Assembly: GCA_964509505.1 (NCBI GenBank)
Contig: CAZDYP010000036.1
Coordinates: 1 to 33,748 of the forward strand
Direction: 5' to 3'
Source of the DNA: CAZDYP01 sp964509505
GTDB taxonomy: Bacteria; Chloroflexota; Anaerolineae; JACRMK01
Length of the DNA: 33,748 nt
The notes below the pieces were generated by a model. That model worked only from the letters and a program-made list of their open reading frames with translations, did not search any database and was not told the DNA's origin. This document shows, piece by piece, positions 9,215 through 16,513 of the stretch (the stretch's first letter is position 1; every line of letters starts with the position of its first letter). Position numbers and translations under genes: made by a program.

Positions 9215-9426
9215 GCGGTTTTCTCCTCCTTTAGGGTCACGCGTCTTCACGAAAAAATCTTGACGACATAGCCGAATCGGTCAGGTGTTGTGTGTTCCAA
9301 TGGTCGTTTGCGAACTTGCCATCACCTCCTTGTCACGTTGATTTAAGCGCGAGGCTTGTTGGGATTCAACGCGTGTCATTCATCAATACGTTTTGTCCGT
9401 CTAGTCAGCTTGCTGGCAGCGCGCGG

Positions 9427-9455
9427 AGTATAGTCCTTTCGTATGGGTGGGTCAA
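9427..9455 (-). promoter_or_regulatory. Sigma-70-type promoter for the peptide-transporter operon
   Basis: On the minus strand TTGACC (9450-9455) and TATACT (9427-9432) are separated by exactly 17 bp. Transcription would begin near 9420, leaving a leader of about 205 nt before the binding-protein gene. Confidence 0.7.
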
Positions 9456-9471
9456 CTCATTGTCACCGCGA

Positions 9472-9681
9472 GCATTGTGTGTGAAGCGGTCGCCCATTGC
9501 CTGAGGGAGAAAGTCCCCCATTGCCTNNNNNNNNNNNNNNNNNNNNNNNNNNNNNNNNNNNNNNNNNNNNNNNNNNNNNNNNNNNNNNNNNNNNNNNNNN
9601 NNNNNNNNNNNNNNNNNNNNNNNNNNGCATTGTGTGTGAAGCGGTCGCCCATTGCCTGAGGGAGAAAGTCCCCCATTGCCT
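9472..9681. other. Assembly gap with identical 55-bp flanks
   Basis: One hundred Ns at 9527-9626; 9472-9526 is identical to 9627-9681. It lies in intergenic DNA, so no gene is affected, but the duplication doubles the apparent number of the direct repeats nearby. Confidence 0.9.
9489..9526. repeat. Two 14-bp direct repeats upstream of the promoter
   Basis: gtcgcccattgcct (9489-9502) and gtcccccattgcct (9513-9526) differ at one base and have a 24-bp period. They sit about 35-75 bp upstream of the -35 element of the transporter promoter, a position suited to an activator site. Function is inferred from position only. Confidence 0.55.
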
Positions 9682-9751
9682 CAAGCGGATGGCTTCGCGC
9701 CGCAAATGGCGTTGTCGCTCGCTATGATGGCGTTGGCAGGTCGTGTAACGG

Positions 9752-10276
9752 TCACGGGACGCGACGAATGCGATGAATGCGAATCGGCGGCGTGAGGCGT
9801 TGCGCTTCACATGGCGACTGTTGAATGCGGCGCGCAATCTCCATGCCCATTGTGACATAACCAAATGCCGCGAAGCCTTGCCCATCGGGGTTGCGCGCGC
9901 CGCCATAATCCAATTCAGGCTGGTCGCCGATGCAGATGAAGAAATCGGATTGCGCCGAATCGGGCTCGCGGCGTGCCATCGAAATCGCACCATCGGCATG
10001 ACGCAAGCCTGTGAGGTTGGTGCGCTCCAACGCAATCGGCGGAAACTTTTCGGTGTCGCGCTCTGGGGCGATGCCTGCCTGAATCACTTCGATTTTTACG
10101 AGGTTGTCGGGCTGGTTGTCCGGCGTCACAGTGCGATGGAAACGCCCGCCGTCGTAAAAGCCGCCGTCCACGTAGCGCAAAAAATTCGCCGCCGTGTTGG
10201 GTGCGCGTGTCGTGTCAATCGCTGCGACGAGGTCGCCCAGCGCCGTGACGATGACGACGTGAATGCTTTCGCTCAT
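9752..10276 (-). CDS. Cyclophilin-type peptidyl-prolyl cis-trans isomerase
   Basis: A 174-residue single-domain cyclophilin, which speeds proline cis-trans isomerisation in folding proteins. Landmarks: TALGDLVAAIDTTRAPNTAANF near the N-terminus, the FHRTV active-site segment with catalytic Arg-Thr near 46, IQAGI, a GAISMAR segment corresponding to the GxxSMAR core, and SDFFICIGDQPELDYG corresponding to the SQFFI core. AGGAG lies 8 nt before ATG 10276. No signal peptide, so cytoplasmic. It is divergent from the CHAD gene with only 15 bp between start codons. Confidence 0.93.
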   Translation of the reverse strand: MSESIHVVIVTALGDLVAAIDTTRAPNTAANFLRYVDGGFYDGGRFHRTVTPDNQPDNLVKIEVIQAGIAPERDTEKFPPIALERTNLTGLRHADGAISMARREPDSAQSDFFICIGDQPELDYGGARNPDGQGFAAFGYVTMGMEIARRIQQSPCEAQRLTPPIRIHRIRRVP

Positions 10277-10278
10277 GC

Positions 10279-10284
10279 TATAAT
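10279..10284 (+). promoter_or_regulatory. TATAAT -10 element placing transcription start at the CHAD ATG
   Basis: A perfect TATAAT ends 7 nt before ATG 10292, and there is no Shine-Dalgarno sequence in between. This is the geometry of a leaderless transcript. The -35 region (around 10256, gacgtg) is weak. Confidence 0.55.
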
Positions 10285-10291
10285 CTCCTTG

Positions 10292-11239
10292 ATGACGATG
10301 AATGATTCACCAGTAATAGCCGCGACCAGCGCGCTTGCCTCGCCAGTCGCGCTCGCTGAGCACGCGCTCATCACACAGGCAGGCCGCCGTATCATTCAGA
10401 CGCAATTAGCGAAGCTGCGCGCGTGTGAAGACGCGGTGCGCGCGGGCGACGACGCCGAAGCGATACACGACATGCGCGTCGCTTCGCGTCGGCTGCGCTC
10501 GGCGTTTCGTCTGCTGCGCGCCCATTATACGAAAAAAGAACTCAAGGGCTTGCTTAGGCCGTTGCGCGAATTAGCGCGCACGTTGGGAGCGATACGCGAT
10601 TGGGATGTGATGCTGTGGAACGCGCGCGTGTATGCGGGGACATTGCCAGCAGCGCAGCGCAGCGCGTTCACTCCATTGTTATCTGGGTGGGACGCGCGCC
10701 GCGCGCAAGCGCATCAAGCGGTGGTCGCATTGCTTTTGCGCAAGCGTTACGCTAACTGGCTGCTGCGGATGCAGCAGTTCATCGTGATGGAAACACGCTC
10801 AACGGCGCCGCGCGTCTGCGATGTCACACCGCTCTTGATTTGGGAGCATTATCAGGACGTGCGCCGCTATGAATTGCTATTGCGCGACGCGCCATTGGCG
10901 ACCTTGCACGCGCTACGGATTGCGTGCAAGCGACTGCGCTATGCGTTAGAATTTTTTGCAGAGGTCTTGGGCGAGCCGACCAAGCCATTGATTAAAGCGC
11001 TCGCGCAGGCGCAGGATCAATTGGGCGAGTTGCACGATGCGGACGTGGCGAGTCGCATCGTCGCAGACTTTATCACTCAGCAGACACACGATGAAGCATT
11101 GCGCCAAGCGGCGACAACCTATGTGAATCATTTAGGCAATGTGATAGCTGAACGGCGCGCAGCGTTTCTCCCTCGCTGGGAATCTATCATAGCACCAGCT
11201 TTTCGCCAGCGTTTGGCGGAACGGCTCGCCGCGCTATGA
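10292..11239 (+). CDS. CHAD domain-containing protein
   Basis: A 315-residue protein made almost wholly of a CHAD (conserved histidine alpha-helical) domain. Two helical halves are visible, each with the basic signature: EAIHDMRVASRRLRSAFRLL near 56-75 and LHALRIACKRLRYALEFF near 207-225, plus RELARTLGAIRDWDVM and AQDQLGELHDADV, which are the Asp-containing segments. CHAD domains bind inorganic polyphosphate; some are fused to CYTH triphosphatases, but no CYTH partner is present here. The frame is open upstream into the cyclophilin gene, so the start was set at ATG 10292 (ATG 10298 is an alternative) from the -10 element and protein homology. A strong terminator follows 89 bp downstream. Confidence 0.9.
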   Translation: MTMNDSPVIAATSALASPVALAEHALITQAGRRIIQTQLAKLRACEDAVRAGDDAEAIHDMRVASRRLRSAFRLLRAHYTKKELKGLLRPLRELARTLGAIRDWDVMLWNARVYAGTLPAAQRSAFTPLLSGWDARRAQAHQAVVALLLRKRYANWLLRMQQFIVMETRSTAPRVCDVTPLLIWEHYQDVRRYELLLRDAPLATLHALRIACKRLRYALEFFAEVLGEPTKPLIKALAQAQDQLGELHDADVASRIVADFITQQTHDEALRQAATTYVNHLGNVIAERRAAFLPRWESIIAPAFRQRLAERLAAL

Positions 11240-11327
11240 GGTCAGGGATTCAATGTTTCGCGCTTAGCCTTTGCGTCGGTCACTGCATCACAAAGGTATT
11301 GGCATGGGGTAAAACCCTAGCCAAGAT

Positions 11328-11355
11328 AAAAGCCTTGCGTTCCGGCAAGGCTTTT
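11328..11355 (+). terminator. Strong Rho-independent terminator, probably bidirectional
   Basis: A perfect 11-bp stem aaaagccttgc / gcaaggctttt with a 6-nt loop (gttccg). The A and T runs are part of the stem, so it can stop transcription of the CHAD gene (plus) and also of the convergent antitoxin-like gene (minus) ending at 11384. Confidence 0.9.
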
Positions 11356-11383
11356 GTATCTCTCATGGCAAGCGCCAGCACAC

Positions 11384-11581
11384 CTATTTTGTCATCACAG
11401 TGGTTCGATTCAGACGCGCAGATTTTTTACTGCGCCGCACGACTGCCTCCAATGGCTGGCTCTGATTTTGGATATATTGCTCGAGCGCCTCACTGATCAG
11501 TCGCTGATAATCGCCGCCGCCTGCGCTGTTCACTTGGTTGCGAAACCAAGCAATGACTTCGTCATTGAGTCGGATGATCAT
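11384..11581 (-). CDS. Ribbon-helix-helix protein, BrnA antitoxin-like, orphan
   Basis: A 65-residue protein beginning MIIRLNDEVIAWFRNQV. The segment up to GGGDYQRLISEALEQYI matches the C-terminal RHH domain of BrnA-type antitoxins, which bind DNA and neutralise a BrnT RNase. Full BrnA proteins usually carry about 20-30 more residues before this domain; the in-frame upstream extension overlaps the P450 3' end and does not look like BrnA. No BrnT gene is adjacent on either strand. The start at ATG 11581 lacks a clear Shine-Dalgarno sequence. It lies 28 bp after the P450 stop. It could be an antitoxin relic or a small autonomous repressor. Confidence 0.65.
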   Translation of the reverse strand: MIIRLNDEVIAWFRNQVNSAGGGDYQRLISEALEQYIQNQSQPLEAVVRRSKKSARLNRTTVMTK

Positions 11582-11609
11582 GCGGGAAGTGTGAGGAGTG
11601 GAATGTGAC

Positions 11610-12982
11610 TCAAAACGACACGGGCAGACTGACGACGCCATGAAAGCCAAAACCCTCGCGCCACGTCAGCTCGTCGGTTTGCAAGTGAATGTTGGGCATG
11701 CATCGTAATACAGCGGCAATGGCGATTTGTCCTTCGAGGCGCGCGAGCGGTGCGCCGAGACAGAAGTGAATGCCATGTCCAAACGAGAGGTAATGCTTGT
11801 CGCCGCGCCGAACATCGAGTGCATCAGGGGCGGCAAACACGGCAGGGTCACGATTCGCCGCGCCGAGCAGCGCTGTCACACGCTCGCCTTTGCGAACCTG
11901 CTTGTCGCCGATGGTCACGTCCTCAAAGGCGATGCGTCCCGTAGATTGCACGGGNNNNNNNNNNNNNNNNNNNNNNNNNNNNNNNNNNNNNNNNNNNNNN
12001 NNNNNNNNNNNNNNNNNNNNNNNNNNNNNNNNNNNNNNNNNNNNNNNNNNNNNNGCTTGTCGCCGATGGTCACGTCCTCAAAGGCGATGCGTCCCGTAGA
12101 TTGCACGGGCGAATCGTAACGCAACAGCTCGTCCACCGCCGACTCAATCAAGTTGGGCTGTTGTTGCAGCGCCGTCATCTGGTCAGGATGGCGCATGAGC
12201 GCGAGCAAGCCATTGCCGATGAGGTTCACGGTCGTCTCATGTCCCGCGACTAACAACAGAATACACATCCGCAGCAACTCTTCGGGCGAGAGTTTGTCGC
12301 CTTGCGCTTCGAGGGCGATGAGGTTGCTGAGCAAATCGTGTGTTGGGTTCTTGCGACGTTCGGCAATCAATCCTTGCAGATACGCGATGAACTCCATGCC
12401 CGCTGCCATTGCCGCTTGGTTGATGCGCTCCACGTCCTCGCCGCGTCGCGCGTCAATGGCGCGCGTGAGCGGATACGACCACTGCTTGAGCAACAGGCGA
12501 TCCTCGGTCGGCACACCCATCATTTCCGCAATGACGATGACGGGCAAGGGAAACGCGAGATCGGCAATGACATCCATCGCGCCGCGAGGTTGCGCCACAT
12601 CCAACAGCTCGGCAGTGATGTCGGCGATGCGCGGCGCGAGCCGTTCGACCATGCGCGGCGTGAAGGCTTTGTTGACGAGCGCACGCAAGCGGGTGTGATG
12701 TGGCGGGTCGCTGAACAACATGCTGCGCGCGGCTTGGTTGAGCATCGGTTGATTTTTGATCTCTTGCTGCTCCTCCAGTGGCGTGCGTCCAAAACGCGCA
12801 TCGCTCAACATCGCTACACAATCGGCGTGACGAAACAAATACCAGATGCCCGGCACACCGGGGAACGAGGGCATGCCCCAATGCACGGGTTCGTGCGTGC
12901 GGTAGTCGTGATAGGTGGGATAGGGATTACACCGCAACGTGGGCGACAACGGGTCGAATGGCGGCAGTGTGGAATTAGACAT
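11610..12982 (-). CDS. Cytochrome P450 (interrupted by an assembly gap)
   Basis: Collapsing the gap and one 55-bp duplicate gives 405 residues, the usual length for a soluble bacterial P450. Motifs, numbered in the collapsed protein: I-helix AGHETT (246-251), K-helix ExxR as ELLR (285-288), and the haem loop FGHGIHFCLGAPLAR with the thiolate Cys at 356. The style resembles the CYP107-like hydroxylases. ATG 12982 has AGGAG 8 nt upstream. Electron partners are not adjacent. Substrate unknown. The rejoined segment across the gap reads PVQSTGRIAFEDVTIGDKQV. Confidence 0.95.
11900..12109. other. Assembly gap with identical 55-bp flanks inside the P450 gene
   Basis: One hundred Ns at 11955-12054; 11900-11954 equals 12055-12109. 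Removing the Ns and one copy restores a P450 of family-typical length with no frame break, which shows the gap is an artefact. Confidence 0.92.
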
Positions 12983-13011
12983 GGCATGGTCTCCTGAATA
13001 TGAGTAGGGAG

Positions 13012-13038
13012 ATTATAGCAGATGCGCGAAATGTCCAA
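13012..13038 (-). promoter_or_regulatory. Promoter of the P450 gene
   Basis: Minus-strand TATAAT at 13012-13017, with TTGGAC at 13033-13038 (15-bp spacer, slightly short). It lies about 30 bp from the start codon. Confidence 0.55.
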
Positions 13039-13098
13039 GCATAGATTGGGCTTTCGCAATTTAATCTTTGTATAACCCCCTGCTCGGAGGTCTGTTGT

Positions 13099-13482
13099 TT
13101 ACAATGCCGCGAACAAATCCACGATGTTCCCATCGGGGTCAACGACTTGCGCGTAGCGTTGTCCCCAGAAAGCATCCCACGGCTCTTTGTGTCCCTGATA
13201 GCCGCTCTGCACGATTTGCCGATAGAGCGCGTCCACTGCGGCGGGGCTTGCGCACTTGAACGCCAACCCCATACGATGCCCCACAGGTTCGACCCACTCG
13301 GGGTTGAAACTTTTGATGACGGCCACGGTATCCCATGCGATGCGATAACCATTGGGCGTGATACATTCGACGTGTCCTTCGGATTCTGCGCCTGCGGGAA
13401 CCTCCAAGCCAAGCAAGCGATAGAACTGCAACGCTTTGGGCATGTCGTGGACAATCATGCCAATCAGGTCAATCTGTGCCAT
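13099..13482 (-). CDS. VOC family protein (glyoxalase/bleomycin resistance/dioxygenase fold)
   Basis: A 127-residue protein with two beta-alpha-beta-beta-beta modules: MAQIDLIGMIVHDMPKALQF...YRLLGLEVP and HRMGLAFKCASPAAVDALY...YAQVVDPDGNIVDLF. The closing DPDGN-x-VDLF is the classic VOC ending. The frame is open much further upstream, but ATG 13482 is chosen because AGAGG lies 8 nt before it and the fold starts there. A metal site is not obvious: the usual first-strand His is absent (LIGMIVHD has its His later), so enzyme versus binding role is undecided. Confidence 0.85.
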   Translation of the reverse strand: MAQIDLIGMIVHDMPKALQFYRLLGLEVPAGAESEGHVECITPNGYRIAWDTVAVIKSFNPEWVEPVGHRMGLAFKCASPAAVDALYRQIVQSGYQGHKEPWDAFWGQRYAQVVDPDGNIVDLFAAL

Positions 13483-13522
13483 GCGCATCACCTCTTTCTT
13501 TTTTGGCTCTACTGATTTTAGT

Positions 13523-13605
13523 GTGGAATGCTCGCGCGGGACTCCTATGGGGCGCACATCCCGCGCGGGAGTGGTGGCTGTGACCATCCACCACGAGCAT
13601 TCTAC
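13523..13605. repeat. Long inverted repeat upstream of the VOC gene
   Basis: gtggaatgctcg (13523-13534) pairs with cgagcattctac (13594-13605) at 11 of 12 positions, with a 59-nt interior that contains a direct repeat of cgcgcggga. It does not encode anything recognisable and looks like a dispersed intergenic repeat. Confidence 0.65.
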
Positions 13606-13630
13606 ATCAAAGCCAGCAGACCCTCTTTTT

Positions 13631-13703
13631 TCAACACGAAGGCACAAAGGTTGCACAAAGACACAAAGATTTTTTGTGATTTCTTCGCGCCTTTGTGTTG
13701 ACT
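13631..13703. repeat. Imperfect palindrome of CACAAAG-type repeats
   Basis: The left part holds caacacgaaggcac and acaaagacacaaagat; the right part holds cgcctttgtgttg. The outer arms pair at 11 of 13 positions. It overlaps the 3' end of the PPOX-like gene by a few bases and could act as its terminator in the minus direction, though no clean T run follows. Confidence 0.5.
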
Positions 13704-14202
13704 ATTTGGATTCCAGCACGAACTTCGTCGGATCGTCCGTGAAGCTAGTCCATGCCAAGACGGTGTGTGGCGCAACTTCAAACAAGCCGCCATTGTCCCA
13801 TTGGTCGGGCGTGGGCGCGTAGCCAAGCGCTTTGTATTTTTCCGCGTACGCTTGCGCCAGTCGCTTGCCGAGCTCACGGGTTGGCTTGGGCGACGCTTGC
13901 GCTACACCATTCACGATGAGCACGTTGTCGCCGCTCTCCAGATGCACAGCTACATAGGGATTCTGCCTAAGGTTCTTGGCGTGGCGCGTTGCGGGGCTGC
14001 CATCAAAATAAATTTTGCCATCCACCCAGACGCCCCATTTGGGAATCACGTGGGGACGCCCATTGGGGCGCGTCGTGCAGAGCCAATAGTTTTTCGCAGC
14101 GCTCAAGCGTTCTTCGACATGACTCCATGGCAACAACGCTTTCGGGTTTTGCACGTACCCTTGCGGAAAATGGGGGCGCATGATGCGCGGTTGATCATTC
14201 AT
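13702..14202 (-). CDS. Pyridoxamine 5'-phosphate oxidase-like FMN-binding protein
   Basis: A 166-residue split-barrel flavin-binding protein. Visible landmarks: AKNYWLCTTRPNGRPHVIPKW in the first strands (quoted as AKNYWLCTTRPNGRPH), then GKIYFDGSPATRHAKNLRQN and PYVAVHLESGDNVLIVNG, the standard order in PPOX-fold proteins. Start set at ATG 14202 because AGAGG lies 8 nt upstream. The family includes FMN- and F420-dependent oxidoreductases. It follows the YbaK-like gene after 16 nt and is likely cotranscribed with it. Confidence 0.85.
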   Translation of the reverse strand: MNDQPRIMRPHFPQGYVQNPKALLPWSHVEERLSAAKNYWLCTTRPNGRPHVIPKWGVWVDGKIYFDGSPATRHAKNLRQNPYVAVHLESGDNVLIVNGVAQASPKPTRELGKRLAQAYAEKYKALGYAPTPDQWDNGGLFEVAPHTVLAWTSFTDDPTKFVLESK

Positions 14203-14218
14203 ACGCAACACCTCTGTG

Positions 14219-14707
14219 TTACATCACAGGCTTGTCTTTATCCGTCAAATTCACCACATACGCACGACTCGCCCTCACCAAATTCTGCGGCGTCATCAGA
14301 ATCTCTTCGCCCCATTGTCCCGTGCCGACGCCGAGCAATTCCTCGCTCATCAGCGACGCTTCGATGAATGAACGAAAGTTTGCGGGCTGCCAATGAAACG
14401 GCGGAATCGAGCCAACCTCGTAGCCCGTCGTCGCCTTCACCATGTCGGGACTCGCGAGCTTGATGTTGCGCGAGCCGAGCACTTTCTTGAGGTGCCCCGA
14501 AATCGCGTTCTGGTCGCCGCCGAGCATGACGAGCGCGCGCTCGCCCTTGTCGCTCTCGAAGATGAGCGTCTTCACCATCTGCCGCTCGCGGAAGCCAAGC
14601 GCGCGCGCCACCGAGGCCGCACCCTTTTCGATGTCGGCTGGAAACGAGCGACGCTCGTAGGGGATGCCGAGCTGATCGAGATATAGATGAGCAGGTAAGA
14701 TAATCAA
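14219..14707 (-). CDS. YbaK/ProX-type aminoacyl-tRNA deacylase-like protein
   Basis: A 162-residue protein of the YbaK/aminoacyl-tRNA synthetase-associated family, whose members hydrolyse mischarged tRNA such as Cys-tRNA(Pro). Landmarks: GFRERQMVKTLIFESDKGE, ALVMLGGDQNAISGHLKK and ATTGYEVGSIPPFHW, corresponding to the KT(L/V), GD and G-x-x-x-G-x-(V/I)-x-P-F motifs of the family. The start codon is TTG at 14707 with AGGGG about 7 nt before it. Which tRNA it edits is not determinable here. Confidence 0.88.
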   Translation of the reverse strand: MIILPAHLYLDQLGIPYERRSFPADIEKGAASVARALGFRERQMVKTLIFESDKGERALVMLGGDQNAISGHLKKVLGSRNIKLASPDMVKATTGYEVGSIPPFHWQPANFRSFIEASLMSEELLGVGTGQWGEEILMTPQNLVRASRAYVVNLTDKDKPVM

Positions 14708-14743
14708 TTTTCGCCCCTGTGAGGCAACAGTTCAGAGGTTTCT

Positions 14744-14867
14744 TTTTTCACGCAAAGGCGCACAGAAACGCCAAGCATGCAAAACTTTTTCCAAGTGACC
14801 TTCAGCCCATTAGGTCATGGCGTTCTGTGCGAATACTTGGCGTCTTTGCGCGAGAAGATTGGAGGGC
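14744..14867. repeat. Large imperfect inverted repeat of CGCAAAG/CTTTGCG units
   Basis: The left arm contains cgcaaaggcgcacagaaacg and the right arm ggcgttctgtgcg followed by cttggcgtctttgcg. The arms are related but rearranged. It lies between the HD-like gene and the YbaK-like gene. It codes for nothing recognisable and resembles a decayed mobile or repetitive intergenic element. Confidence 0.55.
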
Positions 14868-14942
14868 TTGATTCCCTGTGCCAATGCGCCTGCACGATTA
14901 CGATTAGCGCAGATTCGCGTAGATGCGCGGTTGGTTCTTTCC

Positions 14943-16319
14943 TCAATTCGTTGTCGTCTGTTGCGGCGACCAATTCGTTTGTCGCGCATACGCCAACAAC
15001 TTTTCGCGCCGCGTCACGACCATCGCAGCGCACGCTTTGGCAATGGCTGCCAACACGGGCTGTTCGATGTCTGCCAGAAAGTCATGGTGCGTGAGTTGCC
15101 CGTTGAACATCGTCTTCGCTAAGGCAAAGAGCTGTTCAAGGCGCGCAGGCGGCAAGCTCTTATAGACGAACAGCGAGAGCGGCGAATTTTTCAAATCAAA
15201 ATCAATCTCACTTACGCGCCCCACCTCCAGCAAACGATAGATCATATCGTTGCTATCCACCCACGCTGGCGGCGGCAGCTTCGGCAGAAAATCGTAGAGC
15301 TGCATCCTCAGCGCGCCCGCTTGTGGCAAGTCGCCCATGAACAACGACAACGGCGCCTCGCCGCCTGTCTCCTCGGCGAGCGCTTCTATGATGGCGACCG
15401 CCAGCAATTTGATGCGCAAATACTCTCTGCTCAACGTTACGTTCACTTGGGCGCGATGTTGCATCTGCTGATAGATGTCCTCGGCAGGCACATCTCGATA
15501 GCGATGAAACACGGCGTCGGGGTTCAACACGCTCATAAACGCCTCCGCTTTTTGCAGCGCCTGCCGATAATCGCGCACGGTATAGACGCCGCGCTCTCTG
15601 AGTTGCGCGTTCATCTCGGGCATCAGTTTCCAGGTGTCATCCAAAAACTGTCCGATGTCGGCGCGCGCGAAACTTTCCACGTCCTTGTTGGCGAACGTGA
15701 CGGCGCGCGTTAAGGCCGTTTCGATTTCGGCGGGAGTCAAAGCCAACCGTAATGGTTCGTTCAATGCGCGGAGCCGCGCTTCGCATTGTTCGAAATGATC
15801 TGCGCGACGAAACGGGATGGTGGCTTCGATACACACCGTCACGTGCAGCAAATCTTTGACGGATAGATAAGCGGCCAATCCTTCATTCAACATGAGCGCG
15901 CTCAAAAATTCGTTCAAGCCCGTGAAGGGCGTGAGTCGTTGCCCGAGCTTGAAATCAAACACCGCCAACGTGAGCGCGAACAATTCGTCCGTCGCCGCTA
16001 CATTGTCTGCAAGATAGACCTCGCCGTTTCTTTCCTGAATGTAGGGCGCGATGACGGCGCGCACTTCGGGCAGGATGCCCATGTCAACTTGGTAATACAC
16101 GACGTCGTGATAGAGCGCCGCCAACGACTGAATCGGGTCGGCGGGATTGAGCAAGCCGAATACATGATTCAATGTATGATAACTGCGGCTTTGGAAGGTC
16201 ATCACCTTATGCACCATCACGGCGAGCCGCTCGATGGTCTCCATGGACGCGCGCGCGCCGAGCTGATGAAACACCGTTTCAAATACGCTGATCAGTTTTT
16301 GAATTACGCCAAGTTGCAT
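14943..16319 (-). CDS. Uncharacterised protein with HD-phosphohydrolase-like N-terminus
   Basis: A 458-residue protein. The start is ATG 16319, preceded by AAGGTGG at proper spacing, although the frame stays open upstream. Residues 48-72 contain SYHTLNHVFGL and LAALYHDVVYYQVD, that is an H-x-x-x-H pair (48, 52) followed by an HD doublet (71-72). This resembles the metal ligands of HD hydrolases and of similar hypothetical proteins I associate with cyanobacteria. Residues after about 250 are helical and unfamiliar; there is no transmembrane segment or signal peptide. A nucleotide or phosphoester hydrolase is plausible but unproven. It appears monocistronic. Confidence 0.7.
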   Translation of the reverse strand: MQLGVIQKLISVFETVFHQLGARASMETIERLAVMVHKVMTFQSRSYHTLNHVFGLLNPADPIQSLAALYHDVVYYQVDMGILPEVRAVIAPYIQERNGEVYLADNVAATDELFALTLAVFDFKLGQRLTPFTGLNEFLSALMLNEGLAAYLSVKDLLHVTVCIEATIPFRRADHFEQCEARLRALNEPLRLALTPAEIETALTRAVTFANKDVESFARADIGQFLDDTWKLMPEMNAQLRERGVYTVRDYRQALQKAEAFMSVLNPDAVFHRYRDVPAEDIYQQMQHRAQVNVTLSREYLRIKLLAVAIIEALAEETGGEAPLSLFMGDLPQAGALRMQLYDFLPKLPPPAWVDSNDMIYRLLEVGRVSEIDFDLKNSPLSLFVYKSLPPARLEQLFALAKTMFNGQLTHHDFLADIEQPVLAAIAKACAAMVVTRREKLLAYARQTNWSPQQTTTN

Positions 16320-16370
16320 GGAGTCCACCTTTTGCAGAGACCAACAGCGGTATCTGCGCATCACACCTGT

Positions 16371-16463
16371 TCACTTGATGCGATACAATTCTTTGACCTC
16401 TGCCTCCACCAAGATACGCGAGTAAATTCTAACGTCATCGAGCTGAACAAAACAAGTCGGGTC
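16371..16463 (-). pseudogene. Remnant of a LamG/concanavalin-like domain gene (C-terminal tail only)
   Basis: One minus-strand frame ends CFVQLDDVRIYSRILVEAEV followed by KELYRIK and a TGA. The pattern DDVRIYxRxLxxAEVxxLY is the well-known last strand and helix of LamG-like lectin domains in secreted glycan-binding proteins. Only about 30 residues survive; upstream of them the frame is unrelated sequence. It fits a truncated relic left after deletion or rearrangement. Confidence 0.6.
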
Positions 16464-16496
16464 ACAGGCTGAGAATTTAGCATGGCGCGAATTCCT

Positions 16497-16510
16497 AAGC
16501 GATAAGCGAT
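16497..16510. repeat. Two copies of a heptamer (aagcgat)
   Basis: aagcgat occurs twice in tandem directly after the Ddn-like gene. The unit is related to the RGCGAAT-type heptamers of the peptide-transporter operon. Confidence 0.5.
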
Positions 16511-16513
16511 GGG

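Larger units (their letters stand above)
9215..9751. other. Intergenic region: leader, promoter and operator-like repeats of the peptide-transporter operon, plus gap
   Basis: No credible full-size gene. In the minus direction it contains an assembly gap, two 14-bp direct repeats, a good promoter at 9427-9455, and a leader of about 200 nt with an extended Shine-Dalgarno sequence at 9321-9331 placed only 2 nt from an ATG that opens a 13-codon frame (9281-9322). Confidence 0.7.

Noticed and set aside
9321..9331. The sequence atcacctcctt as the 3' end of a 16S rRNA gene
   Set aside because: Only the short anti-SD-like core is present; nothing around it resembles rRNA.
9463..10035. A 190-codon minus-strand frame through the 9527-9626 gap
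   Set aside because: It is mostly the shadow of the cyclophilin gene and the duplicated gap flanks; no protein-like features.
9773..10291. Extension of the CHAD frame upstream by about 170 codons
   Set aside because: It overlaps the cyclophilin gene on the other strand, has no CHAD similarity, and a good -10 box stands just before ATG 10292.
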